64,000 bases of DNA from Triticum aestivum (taxonomy: Eukaryota; Streptophyta; Magnoliopsida; Poales; Poaceae), in NCBI RefSeq assembly GCF_018294505.1, contig NC_057807.1, positions 172,999,243 through 173,063,242 of the forward strand. Direction: 5' to 3'. Shown here piece by piece: positions 12,601 through 24,555 of the stretch. Both the position numbers and the translations under genes were made by a program. Position 1 is the first letter of the stretch. Each line of letters opens with the position of its first letter. The notes under the pieces were generated by a model. That model did no database searches. It had not been told where the DNA came from and saw only the letters and a list, made by a program, of their open reading frames with translations.

Positions 12601-13915
12601 AACCGAAGACACCGAGCGATGGAGGCGTCCGCCCCTGATTCAAAACAGAAGCAAGGCGCTGGCCTCGAACGATGAAGGCGGCAGGAGGAACTCTGGCCGG
12701 CGAGGGCGCTGCTTGGGGAGGCGGAGAGGAAGGAGGCGCGCCGCGGGAGGAGAAGCAGGGCGCGGCAAACCATGGAGGGCGGCGGTGCCATGGTCGTGCG
12801 GTCCAGGCGAGCTCGGCGGCCTGGACTCGCTGGCCGAAGCAGCGGCGGGGTCACCAGGTGGCGCGGGGACAAAGCAGCAGGAGAGACGGCGCGGGAGGAA
12901 GGTTGCAGGGGACGGGCCGAGGCATGGGGTCGTTGGCGCAGCGCATGGGCGACAGGGCCGCCGGAGGAGGCTCGCGTGGAAGGCGATGCTCGGCAGCGGG
13001 GCCAGCAGCAGGGCAATCGTGGGAGGATGAGGCCGGCGGAGGTGCGGAGGCGGTGTGGCCATGGACGACGGCGAGGAGGGAGACGTGGGCACGCGGCGCT
13101 CCTCTCTCTCTCTGCGACGAAGCAACAAGGGAGGAGGGGATCGAGCGCTGGGCTCTCCGTGGCGATGTGCATGTGTGAGTGGCGGCGTGAGGGAATGAGA
13201 GGGAGAGCGGATCGAGAGACGGGGATCGATCGGCCTAGGGTTAGAGCTGGTGGGGGCGGCTGGGCCTTGGGCCGGCTTAGTTGGTTGGGCCTAAGAGGCC
13301 TGGCTGGGCTCTCTTCTCCCTCTCTCTTTTATTTACCAAAAGCAGTAAATAGCAAAGAAAGAAAAAGGAGATAAAGAAAGGTTGGAGAAATAATTTGAGC
13401 ATCGGGTAATTTTCCCGGACTCGCAATAATATGCTCGTTCCAAGAAAATAGGAATGGCCAAGATTGCAAGATTTAAATTCAAACTCATTTGAATTTAATT
13501 CAAATGGGTTTGAACTAGGACTTGATAAAAGGAAGGTCCAAAAATGTTCGGATTTTTGGTGGAGCTCCGAAAAATGACGAAATAATTTATTGGAAAAAGT
13601 TGGAGGCCAAGAATTAAGATAACAAAGGCATTGGGATTTATTTGCAAGTGTGTTATGATCAATTCCAAATAAATGGAATAATTTTATATAGCTCCATAAT
13701 ATTGGGAGGATATGTTATAAAGAGAAGTCACCCTTCCCTCGATTTAAATGGATCAAAGATCCATACAATTTATTTAGATGAGTTTTAAAATTAAATGGCA
13801 TGATGGCATGATGACATGATGCAATGCAAAAATAAAAGAGCAAGCACAAAAGAAACACACGGCGAAACTCGGAAACCCTGGAAGTCTTCTGGAGCGTTGG
13901 TCTCGGGGTGTTACA
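9689..13915 (-). mobile_element. E1 5' LTR
   Basis: 4227 bp, same structure as 1866-6073, with its GC-rich block at about 12575-13300. It is 5' because the PBS-like sequence adjoins its 9689 edge. The 13915 edge is followed by the TSD TGCTT. I could not place a TATA box with confidence. Confidence 0.92.
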
Positions 13916-13920
13916 TGCTT

Positions 13921-14459
13921 GGTGCGCTGGCACGGGGAAGAAGACGGGAGTACCCCTGGTGGGGTGGGCCATGAAGCTGGGCCGCCAGGTAAGGCCAGGT
14001 TGGTTCTTTCTCTCTCTTTTCAATTTTCTGTTTTCTAATTTTTGCAAATTTGTTTTAATTTGGTTTGCTAACCAAATTATTTTTGCAACCCTCTGGAAAT
14101 TATTGTGGATGTAATAAGGTTTATCCTAGAGCTCCACAAAGTATTCGAGGATCATTGGAGCAATAAAAATATTTATAGAATTTATTTGCTCCAACTCAAA
14201 TACAATTATGATTTAATTCAATGACCAAAATGTCCTGGAAAAATATGCATCATCTCTGGTAGAGGCTTTCACCTTTTTCCATAAATCATGAACATTTTAT
14301 AAGGATATTTTGAGTTCATTGAAAATATTTCGGTTGAACCTATTTGAATTCTTTTGGTGCTAGGGTTTTAACATCCCCATTTCAAGATTAAGTGCACATT
14401 AAACATGATGCAAAACATGACTAGCTAGCCCAAAGCAGACCAGAACTAGGGATGTGACA
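13921..14459 (-). mobile_element. E2 3' LTR, inner segment
   Basis: Continues the E2 LTR after the E1 insertion and its TSD (13916-13920). It matches 38156-38320 plus 39173-39548 and ends GATGTGACA at 14459. It has no MITE at the position (near 14068-14076) where the 5' LTR has one, so the MITE arrived after E2 inserted. Confidence 0.9.
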
Positions 14460-14496
14460 ACTCACCCCCACTAAACAAGAATCTCGTCCCGAGATT
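14460..14496 (-). other. E2 PPT and conserved pre-PPT motif
   Basis: On the minus strand AGTGGGGGTGAGT abuts the 3' LTR. Upstream is AATCTCGGGACGAGATT (14480-14496), the same palindrome-like motif as in E1 and E3. Confidence 0.75.
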
Positions 14497-17161
14497 CAAG
14501 ACGTGAGTTAAGAAGACAAAGGGACACAAGCTAACACGATCTTCATGATCCAATTGATCTTCTTGAAGATGTTGATTCATTGATTCAAATTGATATTGAC
14601 GTCTTTGCTTTTGAGGTCTTCATCCAACACAATGACAAGAAGGAAGTAAAACTTCTACAATAATCGATCTTCACGAAGATCGAGCAACTCTGGATCGACT
14701 CATGGTTTGAGACGTAAAAACATCTCTCGAGTTGAGACACAAAACACACATAAGGGGTGATGGTAAGGAGCCGATGACGAAGGTTCAATTTTGGTAGGCA
14801 GCAATTCCACACTCAAGTAGATGGTGAGTAAGTGTCAAAGTAGCCAGGAGATAATTTTTCGTGATTCCATAACGGGGCACCTTAGAAGAGGTGACTCGTT
14901 GGATTATCCCCTGAAGTGGCAAAAAGAATTACTTTTGATATAGAGATCATTGAAACTCCCTATACCAGGCTAGGGCAATTCGCAACCGACCGTTTGAAAA
15001 AGTCGGAAAGGATGGTATACTCAGACTAGAATGGATGATGTGGATTACCTTGTTGAAGACAACGCAATGGATGATTTTTGATTATCATCAGGAATGGATG
15101 GAACCCATGGTGGAATGGCATAATGGTGGTGCAAGCTGGGAGCAAAATGCAAATGTCGGAAATGATTCTAGTAACTGGGGAGGAACTCAACAGTAGGGAA
15201 TAATTCCACTGTTGGAGTGGTTATAACATAACCGAAGAAAACTTGAAGCAATCCTAGTTAGTGCCGGTGATAATACCTGGTGCTTGTGCATGCTCTAAAG
15301 AACTTGAGAATTTCCATATTCATCAAGGTTTTACCAATATCCGTGTCAAGGATCCTGGCAACACAACATACTACCATGATGAATAATGGTGGAGGATGCA
15401 CATGCAAAGGAATATAACACCTTCTCAGATTTCACCTTAGCAAGGCCAAGGGACAAAAAAATCTAGATGATCGACCGAGAGACATTTAGCACTCTGCTTC
15501 TAATGTTCTCCTTGATGTGCTAGTGCAACCCATTAGTTAAAATGGTTTGGTACTAGAACATCAAGTAACAGGTGAGACTTCGGGAACACAAAAAATCCAT
15601 AAAAGACAACTAGGGAGTAAATCCTACAAAATCCTTATGGGGAGGTGGCAAACTTCCTCAATCAAGACGCTACAATAATAAGTCTTCCGGCTAGGTGTGT
15701 TGGCCGCGGCATCCACTTTACCGAGTCACAAAGAGACCAATATTATAGATCTTGAGAAACGTTCCAACCATCATATCTGCCTGCGATTTGGATCTGGTTG
15801 GTGTCAGGATATTCCAGACTCATCGAGTCTAGAAAGAAAAATTGTAAGTTTGCAACACAAATCGACGAGATGACATTGCAGGATTCTCGAGAAATGGACT
15901 ATGATAGGAAGCTCCAAAACATGAGCTGGTTCTGCTACAAACAAGTGAACACGTTGTCCCAGACAAGCAGGCCACGTGGTAGTCTTATAATAAAACACTA
16001 TCGAGTTCAAGTTGGGAAACCATCATTTCGGATAACGAGGTCCCTACATAAGTCATATGATTAGCTCTTATGAAGAAACTTCTTCTCCTTGAACAGTTCA
16101 ATCAGTGGCTTGGTGTGCTAGGGACACATATAGAATGGAGGTAGCGAGCCTATCAAACCATAGCATACTTCGCACATGCATGACTGACTTGGGATGGTTC
16201 CAGAGCAAACAAAAACAATCTGTCTTGAACTCATGGCGGCAACTTGCACCAAATGCACATGAATCTGAGTAAGTCACTTCTTTCATCCAACACATGCTTC
16301 ATGAATGGGACATGAAGATAATGCTTATAAAGTTTCCAACACTAGCTTAATGTTCAACAAAATCATGGAGAAGTTAGGAATGTTTTCAATGAGCTCAACA
16401 ACCATTCATCCAGGTTTCGATATAAATGGAATTCCATAATTATGTGAACATGGTGATAACACTGGTCAGACCAAAGTATGTAATGGTGTATGCTCGAGGG
16501 ATCAACCACGAGTAAGACAACATTATGAATATTGTTGGTTTTGACTTGATTTGACGATAGCCCATAAGCAAATCAAAGATTTCGGTAAGACAATAGATCC
16601 AACAATTGACACGAGGATCAGTCAATGAAGATATCATCTTTCTTCAACACACACGCACAAGGGTATCCCTTGGAATGAACTGAGTCGGACAAGCTTTTAT
16701 CTTCCAACTCTCCAAGTTGTTGTTCAGCTTAACCAACTAGCTCAGGGTATCCAACACAGATTCTTGGAGTAAGGGTGGTTTACAAGAAAACCAACTTGAT
16801 CACAAACTCAACATAGCGGTCAGGTGACGACCCGGTGATACTTTTGAGAAGATATCCGGAAAATCATGAACCACTGATATGTTATAAGCTCGAGAACAAT
16901 CTTGCTTTTCAGGGAAAGATGATATGATCAAAAGAGCGAGGATTTGAAATAATCCTAACTCATCGATCGAAGGTGCACCGGAAATAAGGACTAGGTAGCA
17001 TGATCAACCTTGGGGTGATGATTCAACATTCAACACATAAGGATAAGATTATTGTCCATTAACTACCAAGCAACACAGTTGCTAGGAGTATTGATTTCAC
17101 ACATCACGATTCACTTGTCGGCATCCCGGTTGCGATAACACAGGACCGAGGAATGAATGAT

Positions 17162-17166
17162 GATGG
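17162..17166. repeat. TSD of solo LTR, left copy (GATGG)
   Basis: Exact partner at 21795-21799. Confidence 0.85.
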
Positions 17167-20100
17167 TGTGGGGACCCCGACTCATAAGTCGTGATCACCG
17201 AATGCACGTGTACAGTGATCCCAGAGATCAATGCTCACTGAACACACAGAAGCTGAATAATAGGAGTCTTACATCCAAACATACCGTATTACACAAGTAG
17301 GACCATTATGGTCAAGTCTTGAGTATAACATTGCAGAGGAAATCTTCGTCGATAACTTGGACCCATGCCATCTGCCTTAACCCTACAGGCATTCTGACTG
17401 GGAAGCGTCCTAGCTCTCATGTTCGTCACCAAAGCATTCTTCTTCATATCCTGTTCTTTTATGCCTGGCCAATAAAATAACCAGTGGCAAGCCAATGAGT
17501 ACTTTGAATGTACTCGCAAGCAACCCATGTTTTGGTTCAAGATACAACAATGCATGATGTAGGTAAATTTTTGCAGAAACCTAGTTTTGAGTGCAATGAC
17601 ATGTTCAACAATTTGTAAGACATGCATCAAGAGAATTCAACTAACCATGAGGACAGGTTACATGTATCAACATAAATAGAGTGGGCACCAACCCATCTCA
17701 ATCACGTCAAGTCCTTTGTCTTGACCCAAGTAGTTATCCAAACACACACACTGGTTTGTAAACTCTGGACATAGTTTAAGCAGCACCGCCCAACTGTCCT
17801 TGACCGTGGACACGGCTATTCGAATAGTTTTACACTCTGCAGAGGTTGCACACTGTACCCACAAGATCCGGGGAACTTCCGTGTCATCCACGACCCGCGA
17901 TACCTCAAGTACCCGGGGTAAGCACCCGATCACTACCTTTCCTAGACGACACTAACATGGAGTCCACTCGATTGGTAGTAACCCCCGTGCCCAACATTAT
18001 CACATAACATTTTCGTGGAGCCACGCTCCATAATCATCTGTCATCACAAGCACGGGGTACCAACGGTGTGTCCGGTGCCCCATAAAAATGTTCTTGGCCG
18101 CCCTACCTGGCACGACCCCGTCCCGAGAGAGCGCACCAATAACTCTCCCGTCACTAGTAATGTGGGCTCCAAGCTAGTATCGGTCTAGGTAATCAATAAT
18201 GCCCTTTCCCATATAAGGGTAGAGTGGTTGCGCATGTAAGGTTGGGACAGTCATCAAATCTTAAATCTAATCCGTTTTCGAAAACAACACACACTTTCCT
18301 CGGTACACCACTTCATCATCAAGTGGTTACCCATCTCATCATCTCCCTCGGGCATAAGTGGCACCCAACGGGGATTTCGAAAAGTCTTTTGAAAATGCAT
18401 TGCCTCCTTCACCATGCATAATCCCGTCCTTTTTTGCGTAGCAACTACTTTAGCATCCTATCTACTCTCACCGGCATAACCCTCATAAGAAGGTAGGGTC
18501 ATGCACAATGCAAGTATCAACGAGGAAGTAACAGAGGCAACCAACCCACGTGGTTCACCATCTCATCATGATCCCGATGCAACAATAATAAAGAGCTATA
18601 TGACATGCATAAAAAGGGTTTCATAGACATGGTCAAAGGGCTGCTTACCTGTTTCATCAGACTCTTGAGATCTTCTGGTCCTTCTCCAGGTACTCCGTCT
18701 ACTTTGTCAACTAACGTCGGAAACAATCATAATAAGCAACACAACAAGGCAAAAATAAAAGTGCTCTAAAAATATGAGTTGTACTTTTCTAGGAAACCTC
18801 TGGTCATATGAGGAATGACCAAGGTGATCTCATTGGAAGTGGGTCAATGGATATTTCTAAACATTTCAATATGATGGAATCAATGGATTTGATGGATCCA
18901 CAAGTTGTACACAGAATGCCATTTTAGAAAAATGAGTAAAAGTACCCATTAATTTAGGCATGATTTTAGAAACATTTAGAAATTGGTTTCACTGGATTTG
19001 GAGTTGAAATGAATACAATATGGATTTTTGAAGTGGACTTATGTGGATAAATGACCTTTTAAAAAGGTTCAGTGAAAACCAGGGACAACAAAAATGTCCA
19101 CTATGGCCTATTAAATAGAGCTTGATTTATGGAGCCACTGGAAATTTGAATCATCAAATTTGGATTATATTTGACTTATTTGTGGATTTTACAAATTTAC
19201 AGAAAAGAAAAAGGAAAAGGAAAGGGTTTTACCCTTATCCAGCGCATTGGGCGCAGTTTAGCAGTGGGCCGGCCCAGCGGCTCGGCCACGCAGACGACAG
19301 GGCGACGCTGATGGCGCCCAGCTGGAGTACGCCTTTGCTGCGGGGACAGGGAGAAAGCGAGTACGCCTCCACTTGCCAGCGTGGCCCCGTGGCTGGGCCA
19401 CTGACAAGCGGGGCCCGCCTGTCAGGTTCGTCCTCCACCTCCCGCGCGGGTGCGATAGGAGACAGAGGAGGTGTTCGACACCGGCCGCCGGCGCTACAGG
19501 GCGTCTCCGGTGATGCTTTGCCCATCGGCATGCTCAAGGGACCCAGCCGCGTCCAATCGTGGGTGGAACGGTCGCCCAGGGGCACCGGGTCGAGCAAGGC
19601 GTCGACCGCGGCGGACGAGGCTGACGGTGGTGATGCAGCTCGACGGAACAGCCACGGGGAGGAGGGGGAGAATCACGGGAGGGTCTCGCTGTGACGGTGG
19701 TTGCGCTCTAGTGCGGTCCAGAGGGAAGGAGGAGGAGAGATGGGTGCGGATTTAGGCGGAGACCGACGGCAAGGCTCCGGCCATGGTGACGGATGGAGAG
19801 CGCGAGGAGGGGAGAGGATTGGTCCAGGGGTCTCTGGGAGGGAGAGAGAGCGAAAGGAGGCCAGAGAGGGCCCCGAGGGTGGCCTTTTATGGCGGGGCGA
19901 TGGTGCACCATGGGCTCGTGCGCCGGCGAGCTCGCGCTCGTCGCTACGGCCCTCGGGAAGGTGGTGCACCGAGTGTAGGGAGTTCATGGAGGTGGACTAC
20001 GCCCAGGGGGAGAAGAGAGGGAGCAGGGAATGCGGCATGGCGGGTCCCCGCCGCGGCCAGTGACTGGCGCGCTCGGGCGGCGTTCTGTCCGCACGCGAGG

Positions 20101-21794
20101 AGAGCCGGAGAGGGAGAGAGAGGATGGGGACGATAGTGTAGCGTGATGCGGACGTCGAGGTGACCTCGGGGGACACGACGGGGAGGCCCTAGGTGGCCGG
20201 GGGGTGGTTGGAAGGGGGCGGCTACAGTGCGGGTGTGCACTGTAGCGCGCTCTGGAGCACGCCAGTTGCATGCCAGGGCATGTCTTTGGCTTGTAGGGCG
20301 TGGCCACTTGTGTCTAGGTTGTTTAGGGAGGAGTAAACAAAGGGGAGAGGGCCTTGGATGCCCTGGACAGCCAGTAGGAGAGGAGAGAGGTTGAGAGAGA
20401 GAGAGAGGGAAATGGGCTGTCCAGAGAGAGAAAGTGAGGGTTTCACCCCCAAATAATTGATCTGAGATGCAGCCATTGCTACTGGAGGTAGAAGAGGTCT
20501 AGGAGGGGCTGTGGTAAAATGTTGAGCTCAAGGAGATTAGTGGAAGATGTCAAAATGGTGATTTTGGAAAAATTGCAGAAGGTGTTTGTTGTTGGTTTGG
20601 GAAAGAAAATTAATTCCACTTGCCATGAGAATTAACAGGATGGAATGGCACATAGAAGTAGGGTGTTCCACCAAGTTTGAGCTCATTTGGGCAAAGTTGC
20701 CAATGCAACTTTTGTAAACCCTAGAAATTAGCAGAAATGAACTTGTGTAGATCTAGTTGATAAAATCACTTCTCCTTGATGCACCACTTGGTGTAGTGGC
20801 CTCTTTTGGTCATGTGAACATGTATACAGAAGTTGAGGTCAAAAGGAGAAAGTTTCCAATGTAGAGTTGTTCAATTTTGGTTCTGGACAGGAAGGGTTTT
20901 GGGGCACTTTGATCAAGTTAACTTGTTCTCCAACTTGTGCCATTTGGTCTAGATGAATAAATAGACCATTGGAGCATGTACACAAGGTTTGAGAACATTT
21001 GGAAATGTTTGGCAATGTAAAGTTGCTCAAACTTCAAAATGGACAGAAATGGTTCTGAGGGGATTTGATGATGTTATATTGTTCTCCAAGTCATGAGACT
21101 TGGCAAGATTATCAAATATGTCATATGTGACATGATAGAATTTTCTTGGAATATTTGCAGAATATTTCCTTTGTAAATATTTCAAAAGCTTGAAATATCC
21201 CGAAAGGGTTTTTCAGGGATTTGACCAATATTTTGAACATGACCATGTTTTGAAACTCTTATATATGGACAATATATGTCCACTGAGTTTCCCTGATTTT
21301 TGTCAAATATTTTTAAAACAATAAAATAATTTTTCCCTATTAAAGACCATTTGTGGCCTTAAGAAAAAGCTTTTAAATAAAATAGAAAAATAACTTTTAA
21401 AATTATATTTTTGTTGTTTCTGGGTATCCTATATCTAATAGGAGTCAAAAATATTTTTGGAAAGAATTTTACTGCCCTTAATTAAGTATTTGCAGTGCAA
21501 ACCTCAATTCAGGGGTTTTTGAGAAACTAATTTTAGAAAATACTTTTTGGCCAAATTATTTTTGTAAGAAAATACTATATTGCTCTATACACATGGCATG
21601 ATCATTGGGCAGAAGTTTGGGGCAAGGAAATGAAGTATTGAAGTTGGAGGATTTATTTGATTTTTAGAGCACTTGCAAACAGCAGACAAACATTCAATCA
21701 AGGCAAAGACAAAACACTCAAAAGTTTTTGTCAAACCACATTTTAGCATGATTTATTGACTTAAGTGTTGTGGCATGAAAATCAGGGTGTGATA
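17167..21794 (-). mobile_element. Solo LTR of a fourth large-LTR family
   Basis: 4628 bp beginning TGTGGGGACCCC and ending GGGTGTGATA, flanked directly by GATGG on both sides. No PBS, PPT or internal domain follows either end, so this is a lone LTR, as left by recombination between two LTRs. The right end should read ...TGTGACA; the terminal CA is now TA, a C-to-T change in a CAG context. Like the other large LTRs it holds a GC-rich block (about 19250-20250) between AT-rich arms. The 190-codon frame at 19122-19694 lies in that block and is not a convincing gene. Confidence 0.85.
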
Positions 21795-21799
21795 GATGG

Positions 21800-23078
21800 C
21801 GAGAAGTATCAGTGTATCAAGAATTCATAAGAGGGTGTGCAATTCTCACGATACTCTTGTGAAGAAAGAGGGTGATACTCCGAGGTAGAACAGAACAAAA
21901 GCGGGATTGGCATTTTGATCTGCTGAATACAACTGCTTTGACCAAAAGCTAGAAATGGATAAGGTACTGGAGTTTGTTTCTCCTAGTCATTCCGAAATGG
22001 AATGGCTTGTTGGACCACAGTAATAATAGGCATCGATAACACGAATGCATAACCATCCTGACTATCAATTGATAGACGAGAGCAAGGAAACAACTAAAGA
22101 GGGACAACTCAAAAGAACATATGATTTTCTGAGTTGTGGATGCATGGATTAGCATGTCGAACGAGTTCAACATGTTTCTTCCGGATAACACATGCAGAGA
22201 GGTTGGTTTGGCAGAATCATAATATAGAAGGGGAAGTCATCGAGAGCACTCTTGTTGTGATCTTTTGGTTGTCGAACTTCTGCCATATTGGTTCATGGTA
22301 TTGGAAGAAGGATTACCACGAACTTGAGGACTATCGCAAAGGTTACTAACAACCTAAAGGAACTAGCAAATACTACCAACAGGAAGTAGGTAGGGTGAAT
22401 CTCGGTTCGAAAACCTAGGAATAGAATACCTACTAACTAAATTGCATCATGGGATGCTTTCGAGAATGACGGCCAGAATCATCACACTGTAAACACAAAA
22501 CATGGCTAGATTACTAGGTAATACTCTAGACACCTAGGGTCATAATAATAGCTCCAACATATACGTCAAGGCAATAGAGTACCTCAACTTACTGGTTAGT
22601 GTGGTTAATCTGGCCCAATGGAACATCAGAATTAGGAGGGAGGGATTTGCAAATGCATCAGAATATTTAGAAATGTGGGATGACTCGGACAACATAACCG
22701 CTGTAAATGCTGGAAAAGATTTGAAACATACTGCAAATATGGTGGCATAACCACTCAGAATCACAATATCACGGTACTGAGACCAACTACGAACAACCGG
22801 AGGTAGTAGAAACTGAACTGAGGCTTAAGTCCAACAATCTTATAAGTCTATGGATTAGTAACATGTGATCCTGATAGAAAGATGAGAAAGCTTAGTTTCT
22901 TAATCCTGTAGGAAAGATAAGATGACTAAGATTAGAAGGGCATGAGGTATAAGGAGTAAAAAGAGCCTTACGTTACATCCCACACTCAATTCCCTTATAT
23001 AACTAAAGGCCTTCTAGACTCAACTTCGACCAGTTTGGCTTGGTAATCCTACAGGCAGTCAAGCTCTAATACCAAAGC
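21800..23078 (-). mobile_element. E2 internal region, 5' part
   Basis: Continues E2 after the solo LTR and its TSD. It is about 1.28 kb, non-coding, and ends in the PBS region. The last ~50 bp share wording (GACTCAACTTCG, CCTACAGGCAGTCA) with the equivalent leader of E3 near 31630-31680. Confidence 0.75.
23063..23074 (-). other. E2 primer-binding site (tRNA-iMet type)
   Basis: On the minus strand TGGTATTAGAGC, one base different from TGGTATCAGAGC, four nucleotides inside the LTR end at 23079. It fixes the orientation of E2. Confidence 0.8.
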
Positions 23079-24555
23079 TGTCAGGACCCCAACTCAATGG
23101 CACATCGATCTAGCATGTAACACCTCATATCACTTTGCGGCCTCACACACGGTATTCCCACGGGTGTCGCCTTACCAGGCCCGGGACCATTTGCACCTTT
23201 TGGCACACGTATATGATAGTGTCGCTAGCATCCAATTACAGGGACAGGCATACATGAGCCAGCAACGAGTGTGTCGGTCATCAGCGAATGAATCTGGGCT
23301 GTAGCAACTGGGCTAGAAGGACTCCGGTAAACCCGGCTGTAGCGGGCTAACATGACTCCGCTAAACACCGCATGACATTTCCCCGAAGGGACAGACACAG
23401 GAACGAAGAAGGACACATGCCGGCAAGCCTAAGTGTTCCGGAGCAGTAGCAAGCTACCAAGGCTCAGTGAAAGCACTAGGAGACATTTCCCGGTAAGAGA
23501 GGTTACCAAGGATAAACAACTGGATAGTAAGATCCCACACATACCAAGCATTTCAATAACATACACACAATATGCTCGATATGTGCAAATACAACATGGC
23601 ATCACAACATGACTCTACAACTCAAGTATTTTATTCAATAGGCTCCGAGGAGTGAGATATTAGAAACATGGGTCTCATGACCCAACATTCAGAGCAAACA
23701 AGTCAAAGCACAAGCAGAAGCTTAACATGTTTGAGTACAGACATCTACAAATGTAAAAGGCTGAGAAGCCTGACTATCTACCAGATCCTGCCGAGGGCAC
23801 AAGATCGTAGCTGAGGTAACAAGCTAAACATCGAAGTGCAAGCGGAACTACTAGCGAGACTGAAGTCTATCTGCAAAAACATAAAATAGGCAAACGTGAG
23901 TACAAATGTACCCAGCAAGACTTACATTAGAACTATCTACATATGCATCATTATCAACAAGGGGTTGGTGGGGTTTAACTGCAGCAAGCCAGCGTTGACT
24001 CGGTGGCTATCCTGAACTACGACTGCATGTAACTCTTTGAGGTGGCGCACACGAGTCCACATATTCACCATATCAGTACACGACTATGGATCCGCTCCCA
24101 TCTCCCTACAAGAACGCCGTCCATAGAACTCATGCTTATCTTGCGTATTTTAGAGTATCCACTTTCACTTTTCTATGAACTGTATAGGCAACCCAGAAGT
24201 CCTTTACCACGGACGCGGCTATTCAAATAGATCATATTAACCCTGCAGGGGTGTACTTCTTCACACATGCTCTCGCCACTTACCGCCATGTACATGTCAT
24301 ATATCTCGGAAACCTTCAAGCGGAAGCCTGGCGAGGGAATCGGCCACGACCTGACTAACCACACAAGTCTCTCGTCTAGGTTTATCGCCTATTCGGGTTC
24401 CATCCGCAAGGAGATCTGGCCGGGTTGTCGCTCGAGGCCCCAAACGATGTGTGCAGGGTTCCCAAGCCCACCTTCCGGGTGCCACTTGGTACACGGGGCC
24501 ACTGTGCCTAGTTTGTCCCAAGCCCACCTGTACCAGGTGCCACTTGGTAGACTAC
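23079..24555 (-). mobile_element. E2 5' LTR, segment a
   Basis: Starts TGTCAGGACCCC beside the PBS. It is interrupted after ACTAC (24551-24555), the TSD of E3, and continues at 36096. Compared with 1127-1865 it lacks about 55 bp near 23232 and keeps the section deleted from the 3' LTR. Non-coding. Confidence 0.9.
24551..24555. repeat. TSD of E3, left copy (ACTAC)
   Basis: Exact partner at 36091-36095. Confidence 0.92.

Larger units (their letters stand above)
1866..13915 (-). mobile_element. E1: large-LTR non-autonomous retrotransposon
   Basis: Complete element of 12,050 bp. The two LTRs are 4208 bp (1866-6073) and 4227 bp (9689-13915), around a 3615-bp internal region. The plus-strand ends are TGTAACACCC and GGGGTGTTACA. 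A degenerate PBS abuts the LTR at 9689 and a PPT-like tract abuts 6073, which sets the minus orientation. The 5-bp TSD is perfect. By eye there are five substitutions in the first ~235 bp of the LTR pair (about 2%). The internal region has no gag-pol domain, so mobilisation would need proteins from elsewhere (inference). Confidence 0.92.
14460..17166 (-). mobile_element. E2 internal region, 3' part
   Basis: About 2.7 kb with only short scattered frames (none above 90 codons) and no recognisable retroelement domain on either strand. It is interrupted at 17166 by the solo LTR; the last five bases GATGG (17162-17166) are that insertion's TSD. Confidence 0.75.

Noticed and set aside
1866..13915. 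Segmental duplication (1866-6073 resembles 9689-13915)
   Set aside because: Terminal TG/CA, PBS, PPT and an exact 5-bp TSD show these are the two LTRs of one element.
19122..20307. Frames of 90-190 codons in the solo LTR
   Set aside because: GC-rich LTR core; overlapping on both strands; no domain, no start context, no relatives I recognise.
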